A stretch of DNA of 61,017 bases from the NCBI GenBank assembly GCA_903904735.1, contig CAIVDM010000116.1:1-61017 (forward strand). The letters run 5' to 3'. Source of the DNA: an uncultured delta proteobacterium (GTDB lineage Bacteria; Bdellovibrionota_C; UBA2361; OMII01). Positions 54,066-61,017 of the stretch are shown piece by piece. The notes below the pieces were generated by a model, which worked only from the letters and a program-made list of their open reading frames with translations, was not told the DNA's origin and ran no database searches. A program made the translations under genes and the position numbers. How positions within the stretch are numbered: position 1 is the stretch's first letter; each line of letters starts with the position of its first letter.

Positions 54066-55979
54066 TTAATAGCCGCTCTCAACGCGTTCGCTATCCCCTA
54101 AACGAGGGGTTAAGCTCTGTGCTGAGCCGGGTGCCGCAGGAGCTCGTGGATCCAGTCTTGTTACAGCGCTGGTGGGGAGCTTCTCCTGGAATGAGTCTCG
54201 CAGAACCTCCACAACATAAAAACCGCGCTGAATCTCTCCTGACGACAAGACCGTTATCGCTCCTGTTACCCCCTGGGACGATGGAACTTCAAGTAACGCC
54301 CTATCAAACGGCCGTCCACTTTCAGCGCTCTTCCGAAGAGCGCTGACGAGAAGCGTCCCTGCGTCAAATCCCTGCGCCGCAAGAAAATTCGGCGTGGCCG
54401 AATACTTCGCGCGATACGCCTCAATGAACTGCCGCACCTCTGGTCTCTCACTCTGCGTGAAGAAAGGTGTCACAAAGATCGCTCGCTCAAATAAAGCCTG
54501 CGAACGGGCGATTTTTTGGGCGTTATCCCAGAGCGCCGTACCTAATGGTCGAATCCGCTTCTTCACAGTCGGCGAGAGGCTTGAAAGGAATTTCTCACTC
54601 GCCTCTATCGTGTCGGGAATGAGAACCGCCTCAGCGGCGGAACCATCAAGTTGCTGGGCGACATTGAGCATCGAAGCCTCATTGCCAGCGACATACGAAA
54701 CCTCTAGCTCCAAAGAGAGACCAAGCGAGGAGAGCTTACGCTTGAACACATCAACGAACTCCGTGCCACTCGATGTTTGCGGATACGCGACCGCGAAGCG
54801 AGTGAGGCGATAGTCCCCGTACGCCGCGTTTACCAGCGCCTCAATCTGACTCGTGGTTGTCGCCCCTAGTCGGAAGATACCGCCACCCGTCGTGAACGAC
54901 TCGCTCTTGGAAAACGAGACAAGTGGCACCCCGACTTCACGCGCGGTCTGCGCGGCAGCGACCGATGGCTCCGTAAGAAGCGGTCCCGCGATAACAGTCG
55001 CGCCGCCACTGGCGACAAGCTCACGCACCGCCGCTGACGCCGCCGCCGTGTCGGTTCCGACATCTCGCGCCATCACCGTTATCTTCGGCTCTGTCGTGCT
55101 ACCTCTCTCGACCGCGAGCTCTAAACCTTGACGAGTGTCTCGTCCAATCGCGGCGAACTTGCTTGAAAGACTTAAGACAACTCCAACGACCGGCTTATCA
55201 GTGGCTCCTCGGGAACCCGGCGGCGTCAGAGGCATTGATTGAAGCGTATCGTATGCGGCCCAGAACGGTTCTTTTGAATTCTGCTCGCTAACCCTAAATC
55301 CCGGCGAAGCTCTACGAAGGCGCTCCCTACCAACCTGCTCGTTTATGAACGCGTCTGAAAACCAATTCGTGGCCACGCGCTCGAAATCCCCAGTGGTCAG
55401 TGTACGCAACAACAAATCAGTTCCGTTGCGAGCCACCTGAATAGCTGGGCCATCCATCCGCGCCTGCGCCGCTACTTTGGAGAACCAGGCCATCGCCTGT
55501 TCAACGTCTCCGTGTCGTCCATAGGCGAACGCGAGCACCAAACCAAACGGCACATCAACATTCGCCTCGCCCAACCCCCTTCGCTTGTAATACGCGCCAA
55601 TAGCTGAGAGCGCCTTTTTTGGTTCATCAAGAGCTAGCTGCTGACTTGCGATCCGCAGCACCGCCACTGCATGCTCATTGGGAGGGAGGGCTTCTGAGGC
55701 GGCTCGTAGGTACGACTCCAAAGCGGAGCGGCGTTTGCCATGTTGCTGCAGTTCATCGCCTAGTATGAGCGCCTTGTTTTGAAGGTCTTGGCCGTCGAGA
55801 TCTTTGAACAGAGCCCAGATCTCCCATGGCATTGGTCTGGCGAGCGCCTCTGATGGTTGCTCCTGCAAAGCCGAGTCCGGAAGGCGTCGGGGTGAGGTCT
55901 TCTTCGTGGGCGTGCCACACGCCAGAAGCACCCCTGCCAACACACCACATGAAATAATACGGAGAGCACTCGTACGCAT
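54066..55979 (-). CDS. LpoA-like lipoprotein (penicillin-binding protein activator family)
   Basis: About 637 aa. Lipobox LLAC. A TPR-like helical half (about 50-250) precedes a periplasmic binding-protein fold (about 265-600: VGVVLSLSSKFAAIGRDTRQGLELAVE, VIAGPLLTEPSVAAA, VPLVSFSKSE). This layout matches LpoA/LppC, the outer-membrane activator of PBP1A, and also type I ABC binding proteins. ATG at 55979 is used; a TTG three codons upstream is possible. The GT pair follows. Confidence 0.78.
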   Translation of the reverse strand: MRTSALRIISCGVLAGVLLACGTPTKKTSPRRLPDSALQEQPSEALARPMPWEIWALFKDLDGQDLQNKALILGDELQQHGKRRSALESYLRAASEALPPNEHAVAVLRIASQQLALDEPKKALSAIGAYYKRRGLGEANVDVPFGLVLAFAYGRHGDVEQAMAWFSKVAAQARMDGPAIQVARNGTDLLLRTLTTGDFERVATNWFSDAFINEQVGRERLRRASPGFRVSEQNSKEPFWAAYDTLQSMPLTPPGSRGATDKPVVGVVLSLSSKFAAIGRDTRQGLELAVERGSTTEPKITVMARDVGTDTAAASAAVRELVASGGATVIAGPLLTEPSVAAAQTAREVGVPLVSFSKSESFTTGGGIFRLGATTTSQIEALVNAAYGDYRLTRFAVAYPQTSSGTEFVDVFKRKLSSLGLSLELEVSYVAGNEASMLNVAQQLDGSAAEAVLIPDTIEASEKFLSSLSPTVKKRIRPLGTALWDNAQKIARSQALFERAIFVTPFFTQSERPEVRQFIEAYRAKYSATPNFLAAQGFDAGTLLVSALRKSAESGRPFDRALLEVPSSQGVTGAITVLSSGEIQRGFYVVEVLRDSFQEKLPTSAVTRLDPRAPAAPGSAQSLTPRLGDSERVESGY

Positions 55980-56086
55980 AGACGGCAACCAAAGCGCGGA
56001 GACATACCAACCGCGAAACTTAACTTAGAGCGCGTGACACTTGTTACGCCCTCTAAACTATAGTCAGCCGTGCAACGAATAGCCAA

Positions 56087-57211
56087 CTAGGAAAACAGGT
56101 CCTTCATCTTGTTGAAGAACCCCTTCTCGTCGTCAACCATCGTTCCTTGGATCTCGGCCAAATCCTCAAGGAGTTTCTTCTCTTTGTCTGTAACCTTCTT
56201 GGGCACATGTACATGAACTCGCACATGATGATCTCCCCTACGCTGAGGGCTGCTGCCGAGGATCGGAACGCCCTTGCCTTTCATGCGAAAGACCTTACCC
56301 GATGGGGTGCCTGAAGGGATCTTCAGCTTGAGCTTACCATCCAGGGATGGAACCTCTACCTCACCTCCCAGCACCGCGGTTGAGAACGCAATCGGCATAT
56401 CGCACACCGTCTCGGCGTCCTGGCGTTGAAAGAGCGGATGCTCCGCTACCATGATTTGTACATAAAGATCGCCGCTCGGTCCGCCACCTTGACCAGGCTC
56501 GCCTTCGCCTCGCATCTTGAGACGCTGTCCGTTATCGACACCCGCGGGGACCTTGATTTTCAGCCGTGATTCCTTCGTTTTGAGTCCGGAACCAGAACAC
56601 GACTTACACGGATTTCTCACTACCTCGCCTGAGCCACCACACGCGTGACAGGTACGCGCTAAGGTAAAGAAACCCTGCTGAATACGAACTTGCCCCGCTC
56701 CTTCACACTGAGGGCACCGCTCCTTTGATGAGCCCTTGGCGGCTCCCGAGCCCGAACACTCCTCGCACCGAGTGCGCCGAGAGAGGGTAACTTCCTTCTC
56801 GCACCCGAACGCCGCCTCCTCAAAGGTAACCTCGAGATCGTAACGAAGATCATTCCCCGAGCGTCCTCGACCACGACGAGGATCTCCCCCCATCGAACCA
56901 CCGAAGAAAGAGCTGAAAATATCGCCGAAAATATCCTCGAAGCCCGAGAAATCTCCCTGCTGGAATCCACCCCCGCCGCCACCGTTTTGGAAGGCGGCGT
57001 GCCCAAATCGGTCATAGCGCGCTCGATTCTCAGCGTCACTGAGGACCGAGTATGCCTCTGTCGCTTCCTTGAATTTTTCCTCTGCCTCGTTGTTGCCAGG
57101 GTTCTTGTCAGGATGGAACTGAACGGCTTTCTTGCGGTAAGCCTTCTTAATATCGTCAACTGACGCGCTCTTGTTGACCTCGAGCACCTCGTAATAATCA
57201 CGCTTGGACAC
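56087..57211 (-). CDS. dnaJ: Chaperone DnaJ
   Basis: 374 aa. J domain with HPD ([11 protein letters not shown]), Gly/Phe-rich region ([36 protein letters not shown]), four CxxCxGxG zinc motifs ([32 protein letters not shown]), and the C-terminal substrate-binding domain. GTG at 57211 with GGGGA upstream gives the usual N-terminus. Cochaperone of DnaK, encoded next upstream. Confidence 0.95.
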   Translation of the reverse strand: MSKRDYYEVLEVNKSASVDDIKKAYRKKAVQFHPDKNPGNNEAEEKFKEATEAYSVLSDAENRARYDRFGHAAFQNGGGGGGFQQGDFSGFEDIFGDIFSSFFGGSMGGDPRRGRGRSGNDLRYDLEVTFEEAAFGCEKEVTLSRRTRCEECSGSGAAKGSSKERCPQCEGAGQVRIQQGFFTLARTCHACGGSGEVVRNPCKSCSGSGLKTKESRLKIKVPAGVDNGQRLKMRGEGEPGQGGGPSGDLYVQIMVAEHPLFQRQDAETVCDMPIAFSTAVLGGEVEVPSLDGKLKLKIPSGTPSGKVFRMKGKGVPILGSSPQRRGDHHVRVHVHVPKKVTDKEKKLLEDLAEIQGTMVDDEKGFFNKMKDLFS

Positions 57212-57296
57212 AGCTATGTTCCCCTTTTTCTTCCGACCAGTGGCGAATAGCAAAAGCTTGTGGTGAAACGAATACTCTTGCCGCCCCGATAACACA

Positions 57297-57338
57297 AAGG
57301 TCGGAGCCCCTGATGAATATCACAGAGACTCCGACCTT
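57297..57338 (-). terminator. Intercistronic hairpin between dnaK and dnaJ
   Basis: A 10-bp perfect stem (AAGGTCGGAG/CTCCGACCTT) is followed by only TGTGTT, so it is a weak terminator or processing site that would lower dnaJ relative to dnaK. Confidence 0.5.
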
Positions 57339-57365
57339 GCATATCACTACGACCGAGGATTTACG

Positions 57366-59285
57366 TTACTTAGAGTCTCGAACCTCCTCATAATCCGCGT
57401 CGACGACGTCGTCCTTGCCGGCGTCACCACCGGTCGCTCCATTCGAACCTTCACCCGTGGAAGCACCCTCCGCTGAGGCCGCCGCCCGCTTGTAAGCCTC
57501 TTCCGAGAGCTTATGGCTCGCCTTCTCAAGCGCCGAGAAGGCGCTCTTCATGGCATCCTGCTCGTTGGACTCCAGCGCCTTCTTAGCGTCCTCAAGAGCC
57601 GTATTCACGGCGCCCTTGACGTCTGGGGAAACCTTGTCCGAAAGCTCGTTCAAGGTCTTCTCCGTCGAGTACACGAGGGTATCGAGCTTGTTACGCTCCT
57701 CTACCATCTCACGTCGCTTACGGTCCTCGTCGGCATGCGCCTTAGCGTCGTTGACCATGCGATCGATCTCCTCTTTCGAGAGACCCGAGCTCGCGGTGAT
57801 CTTAATCGACTGCTCCTTGCCGGTGCCGAGGTCCTTGGCGCCTACCGACACGATACCGTTCGCGTCGATATCAAAGGTAACCTCGATCTGCGGCACTCCT
57901 CGTGGAGCTGGCGGGATATCGGTAAGGTCAAATCGACCAAGCGTCTTGTTATCCGTCGCCATCTCGCGCTCGCCCTGGAGAACGTGAATCGACACGGCTG
58001 GCTGATTGTCCGACGCGGTCGAGAATACCTGCGACTTGCGAACTGGAATCGTCGTGTTCTTCTCAATCAACTTCGTGGATACGCCACCGAAGGTCTCGAT
58101 ACCGAGACTGAGCGGGGTAACATCCAAGAGGAGTACGTCCTTAACGTCTCCCTTGAGAACTCCACCCTGTACCGCCGCGCCGATCGCGACAGCCTCGTCT
58201 GGGTTCACGCTCTTGGAAGCCTCTTTTCCGAAGATCTCCTTAACGCGCTGCTGAACCGCTGGCATACGGGTCATACCACCCACGAGAATCACCTCGCCGA
58301 TATCACTCGCTTTGAGACCAGCGTCCTTGAGAGCTACCTTACACGGGTCCTCAAGTCGCTTGAGCAAGCTGCCGCAGAGTGACTCGAACTTCGCGCGTGA
58401 GATCTTAAGATTCATGTGCTTTGGACCAGACGCGTCAGCGGTGATGAATGGCAGATTGATATCTGTCTCCATCGAGCTCGACAGCTCGTGCTTCGCCTTC
58501 TCAGCGGCCTCTTTCAAGCGCTGAAGCGCCATCGTGTCCTTGCGAAGATCGATGCCCTGCTCCTTCTTGAACTCATCCGCCAAGTAATCAACAAGGATAA
58601 GATCGAAATCCTCTCCTCCGAGGAAGGTGTCACCGTTGGTCGCCTTAACCTCAAACACACCGTCGCCAAGCTCAAGAATCGAAACGTCAAACGTTCCTCC
58701 TCCGAGGTCGAATACCGCGATCATCTTCTCGTGCTTCTTGTCGAGACCGTAGGCCAACGCCGCCGCGGTTGGCTCATTGATAATACGAAGAACGTTCAAT
58801 CCAGCGATCTTACCAGCGTCCTTTGTCGCTTGACGCTGAGCGTCGTCGAAGTACGCGGGAACGGTAATGACAGCCTCTGTCACCTTCTCACCAAGGTAAT
58901 CCTCGGCGGTCTGCTTCATCTTGGTGAGGATCATCGCAGAAACTTCCTGCGGACTCTTCGACTCACCCTTAATCTTTACCCATGCGTCACCATTCGACGC
59001 GCCAGTGATCTCATATGGCAAAACTCTCTTCGCCTTCTCGACCTCCGGGGAATCGGTCTTTCGCCCGATCAAACGCTTTACCGCGAAGATCGTGTTCTTT
59101 GGGTTCGTCACCGCCTGACGCTTGGCTATCTGCCCGACGAGGCGCTCGCCCGCGTCATTCACGCCCACTACGGATGGGGTCGTGCGGCTTCCTTCGCTGT
59201 TAGCGATTACCACCGGGCTTCCACCCTCCATAATCGCGACGCATGAGTTGGTTGTTCCAAGATCGATACCAATTACTTTTGACAT
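57366..59285 (-). CDS. dnaK: Chaperone DnaK (Hsp70)
   Basis: 639 aa. ATPase signatures [28 protein letters not shown] and [14 protein letters not shown], substrate-binding domain, and a lid with the C-terminal [12 protein letters not shown]. Folds and refolds proteins with DnaJ and GrpE. Transcribed after grpE (32-bp gap). Confidence 0.98.
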   Translation of the reverse strand: MSKVIGIDLGTTNSCVAIMEGGSPVVIANSEGSRTTPSVVGVNDAGERLVGQIAKRQAVTNPKNTIFAVKRLIGRKTDSPEVEKAKRVLPYEITGASNGDAWVKIKGESKSPQEVSAMILTKMKQTAEDYLGEKVTEAVITVPAYFDDAQRQATKDAGKIAGLNVLRIINEPTAAALAYGLDKKHEKMIAVFDLGGGTFDVSILELGDGVFEVKATNGDTFLGGEDFDLILVDYLADEFKKEQGIDLRKDTMALQRLKEAAEKAKHELSSSMETDINLPFITADASGPKHMNLKISRAKFESLCGSLLKRLEDPCKVALKDAGLKASDIGEVILVGGMTRMPAVQQRVKEIFGKEASKSVNPDEAVAIGAAVQGGVLKGDVKDVLLLDVTPLSLGIETFGGVSTKLIEKNTTIPVRKSQVFSTASDNQPAVSIHVLQGEREMATDNKTLGRFDLTDIPPAPRGVPQIEVTFDIDANGIVSVGAKDLGTGKEQSIKITASSGLSKEEIDRMVNDAKAHADEDRKRREMVEERNKLDTLVYSTEKTLNELSDKVSPDVKGAVNTALEDAKKALESNEQDAMKSAFSALEKASHKLSEEAYKRAAASAEGASTGEGSNGATGGDAGKDDVVDADYEEVRDSK

Positions 59286-59317
59286 ACTAGCTCCTCAAAA
59301 AAACTTTCTTTTCTTTC

Positions 59318-59854
59318 TTACGCTTGAGACTGGGTTCCTTCGACACTCGCGGCTACCACAACCTCTCCTACTCGAATTAACTTATCCTTGTAGAAGTACG
59401 GCTTCTTCAGCTCTCCCACGACCGTGCCTGGCTTGGCGTCACTGCCTGGAACCCGACTAATCGCGGCGTGCTTCTTCGGATCGAACTCAGCGCCTACCGA
59501 CGCCTCGCCTCGAATCTCCCAGCGTCCAAGGCGCTCCACGAAGATCTTATGAATCATATCGAGCCCGGCTTTGAGCTTCTCATACTCCGCCGAGCTGTAG
59601 GTCAAGGCGAGCTCGAGGTTATCCAACACCTCAAGAAGATCAACTACCAGGCGCTCGCCCTGATACTTAAGCAGCTCAGACTGCTCCTTCAAGGCGCGCT
59701 TCTTGAAATTCTCGAAATCAGCCATCAAACGGATGTAGCGGTCCTTCGCTTCCGCCAAATCCTTGGTGAGCACCTCCACGTCAGTTATCTGAGGCTGCTC
59801 ATTCACTGCCGCGTCCTCGTCAAACACCTGATTTTCCTCGGCTTTATCTTCCAT
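59318..59854 (-). CDS. grpE: Nucleotide exchange factor GrpE
   Basis: 178 aa. Acidic N-terminus (KAEENQVFDEDAAVNE), long coiled coil (EVLTKDLAEAKDRYIRLMADFENFKKRALKEQ), and a C-terminal beta domain (GVGAEFDPKKHAAISRVPGSDAKPGTVVGELKKPYFYKDKLIRVGEVVV). It releases ADP from DnaK. First gene of grpE-dnaK-dnaJ; no hrcA and no CIRCE element are visible upstream. Divergent from recO. Confidence 0.96.
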   Translation of the reverse strand: MEDKAEENQVFDEDAAVNEQPQITDVEVLTKDLAEAKDRYIRLMADFENFKKRALKEQSELLKYQGERLVVDLLEVLDNLELALTYSSAEYEKLKAGLDMIHKIFVERLGRWEIRGEASVGAEFDPKKHAAISRVPGSDAKPGTVVGELKKPYFYKDKLIRVGEVVVAASVEGTQSQA

Positions 59855-59974
59855 GCCTTAATTTCTCGCTTTTTCACTTTGGGCTTTGGGCCCGACTTTA
59901 CTTTTTGTCCTTCGCGCTCCAAACAGGCTCACAAGCCGATGCGTCCCGAACAACGTATGCTATAAACATGAAAC

Positions 59975-60643
59975 ATGGCTTTTTCAATGTCTGAGACCAA
60001 CCTTCCGCACAATACTCCCCGAGAAACCCTCCGCCGGGGGCTCGATGTTTCCGCGCCCGCGATCGTGCTGAAAGCCAGAGCCTTCCGAGATAACGATCTC
60101 ATGGCTCAGATTCTGACCCCTACTATGGGCAAAATATCTGTCATCGCTCGACACGCCCGTGGCAGTCGCAAACGATTCCCGAGCTCGCTGGACGTCTTCG
60201 ATAGAGGCACGGCACGCTTGAGTAAAGAGAAGAGCGGAGCCTTTAGCATAAAAGAATTCACTCCGTCGCACTCCCTTCAGAAGCTACGCTCCAACCTCGA
60301 CAAGTTAACTCTCGCGTCTCTGGTATGTGAGAGCTTTGAACTTGTCGTACAGGAAAACACAGGAGAGGACTCAACCAAACTCTTTGAGATTTTAGACCTC
60401 TCGTTGAACGCCATCGATGAGGCCTCCGAGGTAAAAACGATGCTTCGCGCCACCCTGGTCGCCCTCGTATCACTGACTCAGGCGGAAGGCATCGTGGATC
60501 TTTCTGAGCATCCACCAGGGAGCGCCGTGCTAAACGCGACGCTTAATGCGATTGAGCGATTCTGTGAGAGGAAGCTACTGACGCGTAGCACGGTGAATGA
60601 GATCATAACTAGGTTGTCCGATCGAGATCCTCTCGGGCGGTAG
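59975..60643 (+). CDS. recO: DNA repair protein RecO
   Basis: 222 aa. N-terminal OB-fold (APAIVLKARAFRDNDLMAQILTPTMGKISVIARHARGSRKRF), then a helical domain. It anneals ssDNA and loads RecA with RecR; it contacts the SSB tail. The four-cysteine zinc site of some RecO proteins is missing. ATG at 59975 or 59987. Monocistronic here. Confidence 0.88.
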   Translation: MAFSMSETNLPHNTPRETLRRGLDVSAPAIVLKARAFRDNDLMAQILTPTMGKISVIARHARGSRKRFPSSLDVFDRGTARLSKEKSGAFSIKEFTPSHSLQKLRSNLDKLTLASLVCESFELVVQENTGEDSTKLFEILDLSLNAIDEASEVKTMLRATLVALVSLTQAEGIVDLSEHPPGSAVLNATLNAIERFCERKLLTRSTVNEIITRLSDRDPLGR

Positions 60644-60660
60644 TCCCCTCTCAAAGACAC

Positions 60661-60840
60661 CCACGAATCACAACTCGGGAGGGCGGGTCTCTGCACCCGC
60701 CGTGTTACGCATCGCGAGCTGTTTCAAGGCGTACGACTTCCTGTGCGGCAGGAGGGACTCCTGCCCTCCCAAAGGGGAACTCGAATTACGATCGTGTCTC
60801 GTTACGGGCGGGTACGGAGCCCCGCGCTCCCCTAACACAA
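60661..60840. repeat. Family A repeat, tandem unit 1 (about 180 bp)
   Basis: One unit has three hairpins in order: GGCGGGT/ACCCGCC, GGCAGGAG/CTCCTGCC, and a GGGCGGG/CCCCGC-like stem, plus the conserved TGTTTCAAGGC core. It repeats at an offset of 180 bp. No coding sense. Confidence 0.85.
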
Positions 60841-61017
60841 ACACGAATCACAACCGGGAGGGCGGGTCTCCGCACCCGCCGTGTTGCGCATCGAGATCTC
60901 TTTCAAGGCTAACGACATTCTGTGCGGCAGGAGGGACTCCTGCCCTCCCAAAGGGGAACTCGAATTACGATCGCGCCTCGTTACGGGCGGGTACGGAGCC
61001 CCGCGCTCCCCTAACAC
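60841..61017. repeat. Family A repeat, tandem unit 2, cut by the window end
   Basis: Near-identical to unit 1 with a one-base deletion near the start and a few substitutions. Open frames through it (for example on the minus strand from 61017) follow the repeat and are not genes. Confidence 0.85.

Noticed and set aside
59855..59974. CIRCE operator or sigma-32 promoter before grpE
   Set aside because: No TTAGCACTC/GAGTGCTAA repeat and no CTTGAA/CCCCAT pair were seen.
60832..61017. 61-codon frame at the right end
   Set aside because: It follows the family-A repeat; the same pseudo-peptide appears at 65-361, showing it is repeat DNA, not a conserved protein.

Overview
The window reads as chromosomal DNA of a Gram-negative bacterium. 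It carries LPS genes (kdsA, lptC, lptA), lipoproteins with lipoboxes, a lytic transglycosylase (mltA), an LpoA-like periplasmic protein and a BamE-like protein. GC content looks moderate, in the low to mid 50s by eye. The gene mix (RegB/RegA, HDOD protein, grpE-dnaK-dnaJ without hrcA or a visible CIRCE, several modular secreted proteins, many small hairpin repeats) fits an uncultured deltaproteobacterium-like or related lineage. I cannot name the taxon from sequence alone.

Layout. 0-6.5 kb: a double-domain secreted pectate lyase with an elaborate 5' leader, a methylguanine-DNA methyltransferase, and a response regulator/kinase protein that lacks its phospho-acceptor histidine. 6.6-14.1 kb: an acyl-CoA dehydrogenase, copies of a 187-bp MITE, secreted proteins, a P1B-type metal ATPase, a 231-bp tandem duplication with long palindromes, and an exported protein ending in a degenerate tyrosine-recombinase fold. 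14.3-18.0 kb: RegA/RegB redox two-component system, TlyA, and a GYF-AIM24 protein. 18.4-24.7 kb: HDOD protein, RRM RNA-binding protein, GT4 glycosyltransferase, and a secreted reprolysin-like protease. 25.1-31.3 kb: MltA, an EamA transporter, PhoB/PhoR, RidA and a HAD phosphatase. 31.3-33.6 kb: a very short cistron with a perfect Shine-Dalgarno, then a DUF4397 lipoprotein, an SGNH hydrolase and a second MITE copy. 33.6-35.5 kb: an RlmI-type methyltransferase and a BON protein. 35.9-39.9 kb: the pyrG-kdsA-lptC-lptA operon. 40.0-47.0 kb: FabH, Nudix, QueC, SDR, DUF445, SSB, YceD/DUF177 and an APH-like kinase. 47.0-51.4 kb: lon with two downstream genes. 51.6-60.6 kb: two GT-A-like paralogues, an LpoA-like lipoprotein, dnaJ, dnaK, grpE and divergent recO. 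60.66-61.02 kb: a GC-rich repeat in tandem, of the same family as one at the left end of the window.

Most genes are ordinary housekeeping. The unusual material is: (i) the exported protein with an inactive integrase fold; (ii) a pectate-lyase leader with two terminators and mutually exclusive pairings; (iii) a 17-codon cistron whose ribosome-binding site complements the whole 16S 3' tail; (iv) three families of short palindromic repeats, one of which supplies the stop codon of the acyl-CoA dehydrogenase; (v) a tandem pair of glycosyltransferase-like proteins in which one has lost the DxD motif. No CRISPR array, prophage, transposase gene, rRNA or convincing tRNA was seen.
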